Assembly: GCA_023383015.1 (NCBI GenBank)
Contig: JAHDXW010000004.1
Coordinates: 62,001 to 126,000, forward strand
Source: Paracoccaceae bacterium
GTDB lineage: Bacteria > Pseudomonadota > Alphaproteobacteria > Rhodobacterales > Rhodobacteraceae
Direction of reading: 5' to 3'
DNA: 64,000 nt
The position numbers and the translations under genes are program-made. The notes beneath the pieces are model-generated. The model was not told the DNA's origin, did not search any database, and saw nothing but the letters and a program-made list of their open reading frames with translations. This document shows, in pieces, positions 1 to 9,125 of the stretch (the stretch's first letter is position 1; the number at the start of each line of letters is the position of its first letter).

Positions 1-1364
1 ACGAGGTCGTTGCCGGCGACGTTGGCGGTGAACTCGCGGAAGCCCGCGGCAAGCACCCCGCGGGCCAGCTGGAAGACCGCCTCGGGATTGGCGCGCACGG
101 TCTCGTCGAGGGTGAGGATGTCGGAGATGCCGCTGGGGTAGTGGGCATGGTGGGGCGCAAGCGCGCGGACATGCGCGACCGGGTCGGGCTCGGTCCCGTA
201 GGGGATGCGAACGCCCGGCGTGAGCCCCGCGTCGGTGGACAGCCCGGCCTGGGCATGCAGCAGCGCCCGGCCCCGCCAGGCGCCGTCGACCGGCTCGGCC
301 GCGACCAGCCGGGCGAGCTCGGCCGAGATGCGCTGGCCGAGCGCGGTGGCGGCGGAGTCGTGGCCGTAGCGCCCCGGACGGCCCGCGAGATCCTGCAGGT
401 GGTTGACCGCCTCGGCCATGGCGAAGACGCCGAACATCGCGGCGAAGCGGTCGGGTGCGATCCAGTCCTCGGCCACGAGGAAGGACGCAAAGAAGCCGGA
501 GCGGTTGCGCAGGTGATCGACGCGGGCGCGGATCAGCCGGGCGGTCAGCGCGACATGGCGCGGCAGCTGCACGGCAAGGAAGTCGTCGGCGCCGCGGCTG
601 AGCCGTGCGACCGCGGCGAGGTTCAGCCGCACCAGCGTCGAGGCCCCGCCGGCCAGCGGCAGGGCGTTGTAGCAGCTGACGATCCCGTAGCCGCGGGCGT
701 CGAAGGCGGCGCGGTGCAGCGGGTGGCTGGCGATGTGGGGCTTGGAGCAGGCGATGATGCTGTCGGTGCACCGCCGCAGGATCGCCTCGCCGCTGACCTC
801 GGGGTCGTAGAGGAAGGTGAGGTTGGGCGCCACCTGCTTGAGTTCGGCATCCACCCGCAGGATCGCGCGGGCCACGCGGTTGTCGGCCGGGCCGATGTTG
901 GCGTGCATGAAGGCATCGGGCAGGGTGCGGTCGAGGTAGCGCCAGAACAGCCGCAGCCGGCGGTGCAGCGCATCGTCGGAGACACCCTCGCAGAACGGCA
1001 GGAGCAGCGCGTCGAGCCGCCCGATGTAGACCGGCATGCCGGTGACCGAGGGGACATGGTGGTAGGCGATCATCAGCGTACTGATCGCCTCGTCGAGGGT
1101 CTGGGGCGGCGGCAGCTCCAGATGCGCCGACCCCTGGCGCATCAGCACCGCATAGTCGGGCAGCACGTAGCGCGGCCGGTAGGGGGCGTGGCCCTCGAAC
1201 ATGTCGCAGATCACGCGCGCGTCGAGTGCGGCCCGCGTGTCGCCGTCGAGGGCGGGATAGGGCAGCGCGTTCTCGGCCGCCACCGCCAGCGCATGGGCCT
1301 TGCGGGCGGGCTCGAGCGCGGGGTCGGTGACGATCGCCTCGATGCGGCGGAGGAGGTCGGACAT
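1..1364 (-). CDS. yjjI: YjjI-family glycyl radical enzyme, C-terminus cut off by window start
   Basis: The 454 visible residues match E. coli YjjI closely from memory, including FEGHAPYRPRYVLPDY near residue 53, YHHVPSVTGMPVYIG, HANIGPADN and SCYNALPLAGG. The Cys in that last motif is the likely active-site thiyl residue (inference). The visible part ends in VAGNDLV, just before the place where the glycyl-radical loop lies in this family (E. coli YjjI is about 516 residues), so about 60 residues including the radical Gly lie outside the window. The substrate of YjjI is not established. Its usual activase partner YjjW is not in view and would be expected downstream, outside the window. Start chosen at ATG 1364; the ribosome site is weak. 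Divergent from an AraC gene. Confidence 0.9.
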   Translation of the reverse strand, partial: MSDLLRRIEAIVTDPALEPARKAHALAVAAENALPYPALDGDTRAALDARVICDMFEGHAPYRPRYVLPDYAVLMRQGSAHLELPPPQTLDEAISTLMIAYHHVPSVTGMPVYIGRLDALLLPFCEGVSDDALHRRLRLFWRYLDRTLPDAFMHANIGPADNRVARAILRVDAELKQVAPNLTFLYDPEVSGEAILRRCTDSIIACSKPHIASHPLHRAAFDARGYGIVSCYNALPLAGGASTLVRLNLAAVARLSRGADDFLAVQLPRHVALTARLIRARVDHLRNRSGFFASFLVAEDWIAPDRFAAMFGVFAMAEAVNHLQDLAGRPGRYGHDSAATALGQRISAELARLVAAEPVDGAWRGRALLHAQAGLSTDAGLTPGVRIPYGTEPDPVAHVRALAPHHAHYPSGISDILTLDETVRANPEAVFQLARGVLAAGFREFTANVAGNDL

Positions 1365-1435
1365 GGGCGGCATCCCCGGGGCGACGCGCGGTGCGGCCAG
1401 ACTAGCCCCGCGGCCCGGCCCGGCCCATGGAGCGG

Positions 1436-1471
1436 ACTCGCATGCACATGGACAGAACTCGCATCGTCATG
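1436..1471. promoter_or_regulatory. Tandem direct repeat, candidate AraC-type operator
   Basis: ACTCGCATGCACATG (1436-1450) and ACTCGCATCGTCATG (1457-1471) match at 12 of 15 positions and start 21 bp apart, two helical turns. Paired direct repeats in phase are the usual site architecture for AraC-family activators. They lie in the 153-bp gap between yjjI and the divergent araC gene, so they could control both. The function is inferred. Confidence 0.5.
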
Positions 1472-1517
1472 CCATTCGGGAAAAGGAGAACGCCGCCCGC
1501 CAGGGGAGGATTAGCGC

Positions 1518-2387
1518 ATGATTGCGACCGATATCTGGTTCCACACGCCGGGCCCCGCCGAGGCGGCCTTTCCCTATCACATCGTCGCCGCCGGCCGGAC
1601 GCTGGCCCTGCCGGGGGCGCCGCCGGTGGCACGGCGCTACGACCAGCATGTTCTGATCCTGACCCGCGAGGGGACGGGGCGCATCCGCGTCGGCGGGCGA
1701 GCCCGGCGCGCCGGGGCGGGCACGCTGACCTGGCTGGACACCGCGCTGGCCTATGCCCATGGCTGCGCGCCCGGCGCGGCCGCCTGGCGCTACGACTGGA
1801 TCGGCGTCCGCGGCTTCGGGCTGGACCGGCTGTTCGCGCAGGCCGGCGCGGGGGCCGAGCCGGTGGTGACCGCACGCGACCCCGACGCGATGGCGGCGCT
1901 GATGGGCGAGGCGATGGCGCGGATGCGCGGGCGGGTTCCCCTGCAGGGGGCCGGCAACTGCGCCGCGGTGGCGGCGATCCTTGCCCGGGCACTTGCCGAC
2001 CGGTGGACGGCCGTCGACGGGATGGCGGGGGACGGGACGGCGGGGGACGGGACGGCAGGAGGGCGGATGCCGGCGGTCGGGCGGGCGCAGCTTGCCCTGC
2101 GCGCGGGGTTGGCGCGGCGGTGGCGTGTCGAGGAGATCGCCCGCGTCGCCGGGCTGTCGGCGTCGCAACTGCACCGCGTCTTCCGCGCCGCCACGGGGCT
2201 GTCGCCGATGGCCTGGCTGCGGGTGGAGCGGATCAACGCCGCCAAGCCGCTCCTGATGAACCCCGCCCTCCCGCTGGCCGCCGTGGCCGAGGCAGTCGGC
2301 TACCCCGACCCCTTTCACTTCAGCCGCGACTTCAAGGCGCTCTCGGGACGGTCGCCGCGCGCCTTCCGGCAGGCCGGCGGCGCCTGA
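1518..2387 (+). CDS. AraC-family transcriptional regulator
   Basis: A 289-residue protein with an AraC-type double helix-turn-helix in the last 100 residues (VEEIARVAGLSASQLHRVFR, then AAVAEAVGYPDPFHFSRDFK and SPRAFR). The N-terminal 170 residues are compatible with a cupin-like effector domain (YDQHVLILTREGTGRIRVGG). A strong ribosome site (GGGAGG, 8 nt before ATG 1518) supports the start. It is divergent from yjjI and the direct repeats between them suggest it controls that gene. The linker around residues 170-183 holds a low-complexity repeat of Gly-Asp-Gly-Thr-Ala encoded by a short tandem DNA repeat (about 2021-2062). The inducer is unknown. Confidence 0.88.
   Translation: MIATDIWFHTPGPAEAAFPYHIVAAGRTLALPGAPPVARRYDQHVLILTREGTGRIRVGGRARRAGAGTLTWLDTALAYAHGCAPGAAAWRYDWIGVRGFGLDRLFAQAGAGAEPVVTARDPDAMAALMGEAMARMRGRVPLQGAGNCAAVAAILARALADRWTAVDGMAGDGTAGDGTAGGRMPAVGRAQLALRAGLARRWRVEEIARVAGLSASQLHRVFRAATGLSPMAWLRVERINAAKPLLMNPALPLAAVAEAVGYPDPFHFSRDFKALSGRSPRAFRQAGGA
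2021..2062 (+). repeat. Short in-frame tandem repeat in the AraC linker
   Basis: Three imperfect copies of a roughly 15-bp GC-rich unit (GGGACGGGACGGCGG-like) encode an Ala-Gly-Asp-Gly-Thr repeat between the sensor and DNA-binding domains. The unit length is a multiple of three, so copy-number change would keep the frame. Confidence 0.6.
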
Positions 2388-2706
2388 GGTGACGTGGCAG
2401 GGCCCTGGTGCCGCGCCGGTATCGATGCGGCGAAAGTGCAGGCCGGCGACCGGCGCACCGGCAGCGAACCACGTGATTCCAGGGACCTGCCCGCATGCGT
2501 GCGGCAGCCTCGCGGGCGCGGAGATCGCGATTCTGCAAGCCGGCCGCGATGATCCGCGGCGGCCGGTGCGTGCGTCGGTCATGGCGGCAGCGGTCATCCG
2601 GGAGGCCGGCACGGCAGCACCGCGCAACCATCCGCAAGGGCGACCACCGGCGGCGCGCCGGGTGCTTCCGGGCGACAGGACCGGGAAGGCCGGCGGAGCG
2701 CGACGT
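2388..2706. other. 319-bp region without a recognised gene
   Basis: This gap separates the convergent araC and tctA genes. Open frames cross it, but none has coding character that I recognise or a convincing start. No intrinsic terminator with a T tract was seen; short GC-rich inverted repeats (for example around 2441-2462) could end transcription from either side. Confidence 0.4.
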
Positions 2707-4224
2707 TCAGTCGTCGTCCTTGGCGACCTGGGCGAGCACCGCGCCGCGGCCGCGCATCCGCAGCAGCATCGGCACCGCCAGCGCCAGCACGGCGAGGCCG
2801 ATCAGCCCCGCCGACAGCGGCGTGGAGACGAGCGTCGTCCAGTCACCCTGCGCGATCGCCAGCGCGCGGCGCAGCTGCTGCTCGGCCATCGGGCCAAGGA
2901 TCAGCCCCACGACCACCGGGGCGATGGGATAGCCGTGCAGCCGCATCAGATAGCCCATGACGCCGAAGATCATGAGCATGGCGAGTTCGGCCCGCGAGGG
3001 GTTGACGCCGATTGTGCCGAGGGTGGCGAAGAGCAGGATGCCGCCGTAGAGCCAGGGCCGCGGGATGGTGAGCAGCTTCACCCACAGCCGGATCAGGGGC
3101 AGGTTCAGCACCAGCAGCATGATGTTGGCGATCAGCAGGCTGGCGATCAGCCCCCAGACGAGCTTGGGCGCGGTCGCAAACAGCAGCGGCCCGGGCTGCA
3201 GGCCGAACTGCTGGAAGCCCGCAAGCATGATCGCGGCGGTGGCGGTGGTGGGCAGGCCGAGCGTCAGCAGCGGCACCAGCGTGCCGGCGGCGGCGGCGTT
3301 GTTGGCGGCCTCGGGGCCCGCCACGCCCTCGATGGCGCCGTTGCCGAACTCCTCGGGGTGGCGGGTGAGCTTGCGCTCGGTGCCGTAGCTGAGGAAGCTG
3401 GCGATGTCGGCGCCGCCGGCCGGCATGGCGCCGATCGGAAAGCCGATCGCGGTGCCGCGCAGCCAGGGCTTCCATGACCGCGCCCAGTCCTGCGCCGTCA
3501 TCGCCACCGAGCCGCGGATGGCGTGCACCTTCTCGTCGGCGCCGACGCGGTTGGCGGCCACGAACAGGGCCTCGCCGATGGCGAACATGGCAACGGCAAG
3601 CGTCGTCACCTCGATGCCGTCCAGAAGCTGTGGCACCCCGTAGGAGAGCCGCGCCTGCCCGGTGAGCCCGTCGATGCCGATCAGCGCCAGCGCCAGCCCG
3701 ACGAAGAGCGAGGTGAGCCCCTTCATGGCGCTGTCGCCGAAGGCCGCCGAGACGGTGACGAAGGCGAGCACCATAAGCGCGAAATACTCCCGCGGGCCGA
3801 AGACCAGCGCGAGCTTGACTATGTGGGGGGCGAGAAAGGCCAGGGCGAGGGTCGCAAGAAGCCCGGCCACGAACGAGCCGATGGCGGCGGTGGCCAGCGC
3901 CGCGCCGCCGCGCCCGGCCCGCGCCATCCGGTTGCCCTCGATGGCGGTGACGATGGAGGCGCTTTCGCCGGGGGTGTTGAGCAGGATCGAGGTGGTCGAC
4001 CCGCCGTACATTCCGCCGTAGTAGATGCCCGCGAACATCACCAGTGAGCCGGCCGGGTCGAGCCCGTAGGTCACCGGCAGCAGCAGCGCCACCGTCAGCG
4101 CCGGGCCGATTCCCGGCAGCACGCCGACCGCGGTGCCGATGGTCACCCCGATCAGCGCATAGAGCAGGATCGCGGGGTCGAGGGCCACCGCGAGGCCCTG
4201 GAGCAGGAAATCGAAGGTGTTCAT
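2707..4224 (-). CDS. tctA: Tripartite tricarboxylate transporter, large permease TctA
   Basis: A 505-residue polytopic membrane protein with the TctA hallmarks: [21 protein letters not shown] near residue 30, [20 protein letters not shown] near 70, and a second half-repeat with [23 protein letters not shown] and [14 protein letters not shown]. The length is normal for the family (about 500). It is the last gene of a tctC-tctB-tctA operon, 33 bp after tctB. With TctB it forms the inner-membrane channel that moves a carboxylate delivered by TctC, driven by an ion gradient. The substrate cannot be read from the sequence. Confidence 0.95.
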   Translation of the reverse strand: MNTFDFLLQGLAVALDPAILLYALIGVTIGTAVGVLPGIGPALTVALLLPVTYGLDPAGSLVMFAGIYYGGMYGGSTTSILLNTPGESASIVTAIEGNRMARAGRGGAALATAAIGSFVAGLLATLALAFLAPHIVKLALVFGPREYFALMVLAFVTVSAAFGDSAMKGLTSLFVGLALALIGIDGLTGQARLSYGVPQLLDGIEVTTLAVAMFAIGEALFVAANRVGADEKVHAIRGSVAMTAQDWARSWKPWLRGTAIGFPIGAMPAGGADIASFLSYGTERKLTRHPEEFGNGAIEGVAGPEAANNAAAAGTLVPLLTLGLPTTATAAIMLAGFQQFGLQPGPLLFATAPKLVWGLIASLLIANIMLLVLNLPLIRLWVKLLTIPRPWLYGGILLFATLGTIGVNPSRAELAMLMIFGVMGYLMRLHGYPIAPVVVGLILGPMAEQQLRRALAIAQGDWTTLVSTPLSAGLIGLAVLALAVPMLLRMRGRGAVLAQVAKDDD

Positions 4225-4257
4225 CGTGTCCCCCGGATCGTCCCCCGACCCGTCCCC

Positions 4258-4752
4258 TCATCCGCCGAAGACGAGGGTCTCCAGCGGCCCGGCGGGGAGG
4301 TTGAGCTTCAGCAGACGGTCGAAGATGCCGTAGACCAGCAGCGCGAGCAGGATGCCCGCGGGCAGGCTGACGGCGAAGTTGCGCCGCCCGAAGGCGGCGG
4401 CGGTGAAGGCGAAGACGATGCCCGAGGCGATGGCGAAGCCCGCCTGCCAGAGCAGGAGGTTCTGCAGGACCAGCCCGCCGGTGATCCACAGGATCGCGAC
4501 GGCGTCCTGGCGCACCCGGCCGGGTCCGCGCCCCCCGCGCAGCCCGGCCACCACATGCCACAGGGCGAGTGCCACGAGGCCCCAGCCCACCAGCACCGGG
4601 ATGTCGCCCGGACCGACGCCGGCATAGCCGCCGCGGGCGGGGATGCGCGCGCCCTCGGCGATCAGCACCGTACCGGCCGCCGCGAGGATCGCCGCGATGA
4701 CGAACGCCGCCCCGTCGGGGCGGCGTCCGCTGGATGGCCCGAGCGGGCTCAT
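4258..4752 (-). CDS. tctB: Tripartite tricarboxylate transporter, small permease TctB
   Basis: 164 residues with four hydrophobic segments, the usual layout of TctB; sequence similarity between TctB proteins is low, so position between tctC and tctA carries much of the call. The ATG at 4752 overlaps the tctC stop by four bases (ATGA), which indicates translational coupling and decides against an in-frame upstream start. Confidence 0.88.
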   Translation of the reverse strand: MSPLGPSSGRRPDGAAFVIAAILAAAGTVLIAEGARIPARGGYAGVGPGDIPVLVGWGLVALALWHVVAGLRGGRGPGRVRQDAVAILWITGGLVLQNLLLWQAGFAIASGIVFAFTAAAFGRRNFAVSLPAGILLALLVYGIFDRLLKLNLPAGPLETLVFGG

Positions 4753-5696
4753 TGCACCAGACCGACGTCCTTGAGGATCGCGGTGGTGGCCTCGATCTCG
4801 CGGGCAAGCTGGGCGGCAAAGGCCTCGCCGGCGAGGTAGGTGTCGGCCCAGCCCCGCGTCGCGAGTGCCGCCTTCCATCCGGCCGACCCGGCCATCCGCT
4901 CGATGTCGGCGGCGACGGCGGCCTGCTGCTCGGGCGTCAGCCCCGGCGCGGCGGCAACCATCCGCCAGTTCTGCACGTTCACGTCATAGCCCGACTCCAT
5001 CAGCGTCGGCGCGTCGGTGCCGGGCCAGCGGACATCGGTGGAAACCGCGAGCATGCGCATCGTGCCGGCCTGGACCTGAGGCAGGAACTCGCCCACGCCC
5101 GAGATGCCGGCCGTGACCTGCCCGCCGAGGATCGCCGCCAGCGCCTCGCCGCCGCCGGAAAAGGCGATGTAGTTGATCTTCGTGGGGTCGATGCCCGCCG
5201 CCTTGGCCAGCAGCCCGACGGTGATGTGGTCGACGCCGCCGGCCGAGCCACCGGCCCAGCTGACGGCGCCGGGATCGGCCCGCATCGCCTCGACCAGGTC
5301 GCCGATCGTCTGCAGGGGCGAATCGGCCTTCACCGCGATGCCCACCGCCTCGCCCGTCAGCCGCGCGATCGGGGTCACATCGGCCAGCGTCACCGGCGAG
5401 GCGTTGGTCAGGATCGCCCCGACCATGACGTAGCCCCCCACGATCAGCTGGGTCGGGTCGCCCGCGGCACCGGCCACGAACTGCGCAAGCCCGATGGTGC
5501 CGCCGGCGCCGGGCACGTTCTGCACCTGCACGCTGCCGGAGATGCCTTCGGCCTGGAGGACTTCCTGCATGGTGCGGGCGGTGGCATCCCAGCCGCCGCC
5601 CGGCGCGGCCGGCGCCACGATGGTATAGTCGGCGGCCCAGGCCGGGGCCGCGGCGAGTGCGGCCAGCGCCGCGCCGAAGATCGCATGTCTCATCAT
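4749..5696 (-). CDS. tctC: Tripartite tricarboxylate transporter substrate-binding protein TctC (Bug family)
   Basis: A 315-residue periplasmic binding protein. It has a Sec signal peptide (MMRHAIFGAALAALAAAPAWA) cleaved near residue 21, then Bug-family motifs: IVAPAAPGGGWDATAR, NVPGAGGTIGLAQF, and the conserved middle region around WAGGSAGGVDHITVGLL. It captures a carboxylate in the periplasm for TctAB. GGGGGAG precedes tandem ATG codons; 5696 is used. First gene of the tct operon. No regulator is encoded beside it. Confidence 0.93.
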   Translation of the reverse strand: MMRHAIFGAALAALAAAPAWAADYTIVAPAAPGGGWDATARTMQEVLQAEGISGSVQVQNVPGAGGTIGLAQFVAGAAGDPTQLIVGGYVMVGAILTNASPVTLADVTPIARLTGEAVGIAVKADSPLQTIGDLVEAMRADPGAVSWAGGSAGGVDHITVGLLAKAAGIDPTKINYIAFSGGGEALAAILGGQVTAGISGVGEFLPQVQAGTMRMLAVSTDVRWPGTDAPTLMESGYDVNVQNWRMVAAAPGLTPEQQAAVAADIERMAGSAGWKAALATRGWADTYLAGEAFAAQLAREIEATTAILKDVGLVQ

Positions 5697-5851
5697 CGTT
5701 TCTCCCCCCGGCGCGGTCCGGCGCGCCGGTCCCTGATCGAGGCGCCACGCGCGGGCGCCAGCCCGGACCTCCATCCGCGCAGATGAGCCTTTCTTGGGCC
5801 GCGACGCAACGCCCCAGCGACAGACGGCGACGAGGCGGGCGGGGAAGGCGG

Positions 5852-6418
5852 TCAGGGCGCGGGGCACGCGCCGGGCGGGTCGAGCCGGACGGCCACCATC
5901 AGCGCCCCTGCCCCCAGTGCGACCACGGGCAGGGGATCGATCGCGCTGTCGCCCGCGGCGAGCAGGGTGCCATCGGCGAGCCGGCAGCTTCCGGCCAGGA
6001 CGTGCAGCGCCGCCGGCGCCGGTCCCGGCGCCGGGCTGTCCCCGCCCGGCGCCCCGCCGCGCCAGAGCCGGACCGCGGCCGCGACCGCGGCCGGCCGCCA
6101 GATCACGTTCAGCACGCGCACCGGGCCGCCCGCCAGCCGCGCCGTGACCGTCGCGCCGCCGTCGAAGGCCACGGGCTGCAGCGGCTGGGCGGACAGCCGC
6201 CGCGCCCCGAGGTCGAGGACGAGGCCGTCGCCGTCGACGACGGTCAGGATGCGGCGGAGGCCCGGAAAGGCCGAGAAGGGCCCGTCGCGGTCGATCTTGG
6301 CGAGGCTGAGCCGCCAGACCAGCCCGGCGGCGTCGCTGTGCGCGGAAATCTCGCGGGTGATGCCGCCGCCGTTCCGCCACGGCTCGGCCACCAGGCCAGC
6401 GGCCGCAACCACGCGCAC
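5852..6418 (-). CDS. hutD: HutD/Ves-family cupin protein
   Basis: 188 residues starting with GTG 6418, two codons' distance from the hutF stop, so translated as part of the hut operon. It shows the HutD signature EPWRNGGGITREI near the N-terminus, WRLSLAKIDRDGPFSAFPGLRRILTVVDGDGL in the first cupin strand set (described as a stretch, residues about 36-67) and LNVIWRP later. HutD is an accessory protein of histidine use, thought to act in control of flux or urocanate levels rather than as a pathway enzyme. Last gene of hutU-hutI-hutF-hutD. Confidence 0.85.
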   Translation of the reverse strand: MRVVAAAGLVAEPWRNGGGITREISAHSDAAGLVWRLSLAKIDRDGPFSAFPGLRRILTVVDGDGLVLDLGARRLSAQPLQPVAFDGGATVTARLAGGPVRVLNVIWRPAAVAAAVRLWRGGAPGGDSPAPGPAPAALHVLAGSCRLADGTLLAAGDSAIDPLPVVALGAGALMVAVRLDPPGACPAP

Positions 6419-6429
6419 CGCCGCCGCCC

Positions 6430-7821
6430 TCAGCCGAAGAGGGTGCGCGCCGCGACGCGGTAGTCGGCGCGGATCCGCTCTTCCTCGGGGTGGCGGCGGT
6501 CGCGGATCAGCCAGCGGCCCGCCACCATCACGTCGCGCACCGGGTTGTCGGTGCCGCCGAGCAGCCAGGCGTCGAGCACGGTGTCGGGCCCGTGGCCGAG
6601 CAGCGGGTGGCTGTCGGGATCGAGGATCACGACATCCGCCCGCCGCCCCGGCAGGAGCGCCCCGCCCCCCTGGGCGGCCGCACGATCGCCCCCCGCCAGC
6701 GCGGTGTCGAACAGCACCCGCCCGCTGTGCACCGGTGCACCGTCGTGCGGCCGGGCGATGACGTTGCGCCGGCGAAGCTGCAGCCGCTTTCCGCATTCGA
6801 GGATGCGCAGCTCCTCGGCCGTGGCGGCGGAATAGTGGCTGTCGGTGCCGATGCCCCAGGCGCCGCCGGCGCCGTGGTATTCGGGCAGCGGGAAGAAGCC
6901 GTCGCCCATCGTTGCCTCGGTCAGCGGGCAGAGGCCGGCGACGGCGCCGCTTGCCGCCGCGCCGGCGACCTCGGACGCGTCCAGATGGGTGGCATGCACG
7001 AGGCACCAGCGCTCGTCGAGACCGAGGTTGTCAAGCAGCCAGCGCACCGGCCGGGCACCGAGCCCGGATTCGACCTCGGCGACCTCGTGGGTGGTTTCGG
7101 AGACGTGGATGTGCAGCCGCGCGGCGGGGTCCATCGCGCGCATGCCCTCCAGCGCGGCGCGCGCCTCGGCGGGCGTGACTGCGCGCAGCGAGTGCAGCGC
7201 GAGGCCCACGCGCAGGGCCGGTCGCCCGGCCCGGCGGCTGCGCAGCGTCTCGACGATGCGCAGGAGGCCGTCGACGCCGTTGGCAAAGCGCAGCTGCGCA
7301 CCCTCGACAGGCCGGCCGATTCCGCCATGGGCGTAGAGGACCGGCAGCAGCGTGAGGCCAAGCCCGGCGCGATCGGCCGCGGCAATGATGCGGTCGGACA
7401 TCTCGGCGGGGTCGGCATGGGGCCGCCCACCGGGCTGGTGGTGGACGTAGTGGAACTCGCACACCGACGTCATCCCGAAGCGCAGCATCTCGAGATAGAC
7501 GAGGGCGGCGATGGCCTCCAACGTCCCGGGCGTCAGACGGTCGACCAGGCGGTACATCTCCTGCCGCCAGGTCCAGAGGTTGTCCTCGGCCCGGGCGGCG
7601 GTGACGAACTCGGTCCGGCCGGCCAGCGCGCGCTGGAAGGCGTGGCTGTGCAGGTTGGCCATGCCCGGCACGGCGAAGCCCGCGAGCCGCTCGACCGCGC
7701 GGCCGGGCGGTGGGGCGGAGGCGGCCGAAAGGATGGTGCCCTCGGCCCCGACCTCCAGAAAGCCCGGCGACAGCCAGCCGCCGGGCTGGTGGAGGTGGTC
7801 GACGGCGTAGATCGTGGACAT
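6430..7821 (-). CDS. hutF: Formimidoylglutamate deiminase HutF
   Basis: 463 residues of the amidohydrolase superfamily. It has the metal-binding NLHSHAFQRALAGR motif near residue 56, conserved YLEMLRFGMTSVCEFHYVHH, HIHVSETTHEV, LVHATHLDASE and GIGTDSHYS. HutF hydrolyses N-formimidoyl-L-glutamate to N-formyl-L-glutamate and ammonia, the route used by pseudomonads and many alphaproteobacteria. The next enzyme, HutG (N-formylglutamate deformylase), is not in this window and must be supplied from elsewhere. It sits 35 bp downstream of hutI in the same operon. Confidence 0.95.
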   Translation of the reverse strand: MSTIYAVDHLHQPGGWLSPGFLEVGAEGTILSAASAPPPGRAVERLAGFAVPGMANLHSHAFQRALAGRTEFVTAARAEDNLWTWRQEMYRLVDRLTPGTLEAIAALVYLEMLRFGMTSVCEFHYVHHQPGGRPHADPAEMSDRIIAAADRAGLGLTLLPVLYAHGGIGRPVEGAQLRFANGVDGLLRIVETLRSRRAGRPALRVGLALHSLRAVTPAEARAALEGMRAMDPAARLHIHVSETTHEVAEVESGLGARPVRWLLDNLGLDERWCLVHATHLDASEVAGAAASGAVAGLCPLTEATMGDGFFPLPEYHGAGGAWGIGTDSHYSAATAEELRILECGKRLQLRRRNVIARPHDGAPVHSGRVLFDTALAGGDRAAAQGGGALLPGRRADVVILDPDSHPLLGHGPDTVLDAWLLGGTDNPVRDVMVAGRWLIRDRRHPEEERIRADYRVAARTLFG

Positions 7822-7856
7822 CGCGTATCCCCCAAGTGTCGGGCGGGTGGCGGCAG

Positions 7857-9104
7857 TCAGATCGCCGCCGCGTCGCGGAACACCACCTGCCCGGCCTTCA
7901 TCACCAGCCGCGCCCGGCCGCGGCCAAGCCGGTAGGCCATGTCCTCGTGCCGCGGCACGGGGAAGATGGCGATGTCGGCCTCCTTGCCGGGCTCGAGCGA
8001 GCCCAGGCGGTGGCCGCGGTCGAGGGCCATGGCGGCATGAAGGGTGGCTGCGCGGATCGCCTCGGCCGGGCTGAAGCGGTAGAGCCGGCAGGCGAGCTGG
8101 ATCACGAAGGGCATCGATTCCAGCCAGCAGCCCGGGCACATGTCGGTGGCGAGCGCGACGGTGACGCCGGCGTCCATGAGCGCGCGGGCGTCGAACGGGC
8201 GGGCGTGACCGACCGCGAAGTCGAGCGCCGGCATGACGACGCAGACCACCCCCGCCGCACGCAGGGCGTCGTATTCGGATGGGTCGGTGTAGTTCATGTG
8301 GTCGGCCGACACCGCCTTCAGCCCGGCGGCGAGCAGCGAGCCGCCGATGTGCGAGTAGGCGTCGGTGTGGATCTTCACCTTCAGCCCGAACTCGCGCCCG
8401 CGCTCGAGGATCGCGCGCGATTCGTCGACCGTGTAGTAGCCCTCGTCGCAGTAGACGTCGTTGAACTCGGCCAGGCCGCGGCGCGCGACCTCGGGGATCA
8501 TCACCTCGAGGATGTCGCTGATGTAGGCCGCGCGCGGGCGGTCGTCGGGGAACTCGTGGGCGCCGAGGAAGGTCGAGACGATCTCGACCGGCTGGGAGGC
8601 GGCGAGGCGGCGGTTTACCTCGAGCATGCGCAGTTCGGTGGCGGTCTCGAGCCCGTAGCCACTCTTGCTTTCGACCGTCGTCGTGCCGCAGGCGAGCATC
8701 TGCGCAAGCCGTTCGGCGGCGGCGGCGGCAAGCTCGTCGGCCGAGGCCGCGCGGGTCATCCGCGCCGTGGCGGTGATGCCGGCGGGAATGCCCATGGCGC
8801 GGATCTCGGCGGTGCCGCGGCCGCGGACGCGCTGGGCGTATTCCTCCACCCGGCTGCCGGCGAAGACGAGATGGGTGTGGCAGTCGACGAAGCCCGGCAT
8901 CACAAGCCCGCCGCCGGCGTCGATGCGGATCGCCCCGGCGAGGTCGTGGGCGGCGGCGATCGCCTCGGCAGGGCCGACGGCGGCGATCGCGCGACCGGCG
9001 ACCGCCACCGCCGCCCCCCTGAGGGCGCCGACAGGATCGGGGGCGTCGGATGCACAGGTGAGGATCTCGCCCGCGTTCTCGATCAAAGCCGTGATCCGTG
9101 CCAT
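7857..9104 (-). CDS. hutI: Imidazolonepropionase HutI
   Basis: 415 residues with the amidohydrolase metal-binding sequence DCHTHLVFAGSR near residue 75, GGGIxxT-like GIPAGITATARMTRAAS, TTTVESKSGYGL, STFLGAHEFP, DVYCDEGYY, KIHTDAYSHIGGS and ATDMCPGCW. It opens the imidazolone ring of 4-imidazolone-5-propanoate to give formimidoylglutamate. One deviation visible by eye is DMCPGC where many HutI proteins have DFNPG. Lies 21 bp after hutU. Confidence 0.95.
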   Translation of the reverse strand: MARITALIENAGEILTCASDAPDPVGALRGAAVAVAGRAIAAVGPAEAIAAAHDLAGAIRIDAGGGLVMPGFVDCHTHLVFAGSRVEEYAQRVRGRGTAEIRAMGIPAGITATARMTRAASADELAAAAAERLAQMLACGTTTVESKSGYGLETATELRMLEVNRRLAASQPVEIVSTFLGAHEFPDDRPRAAYISDILEVMIPEVARRGLAEFNDVYCDEGYYTVDESRAILERGREFGLKVKIHTDAYSHIGGSLLAAGLKAVSADHMNYTDPSEYDALRAAGVVCVVMPALDFAVGHARPFDARALMDAGVTVALATDMCPGCWLESMPFVIQLACRLYRFSPAEAIRAATLHAAMALDRGHRLGSLEPGKEADIAIFPVPRHEDMAYRLGRGRARLVMKAGQVVFRDAAAI

Positions 9105-9125
9105 GCCGGCGCCCCCCGGGGATTG

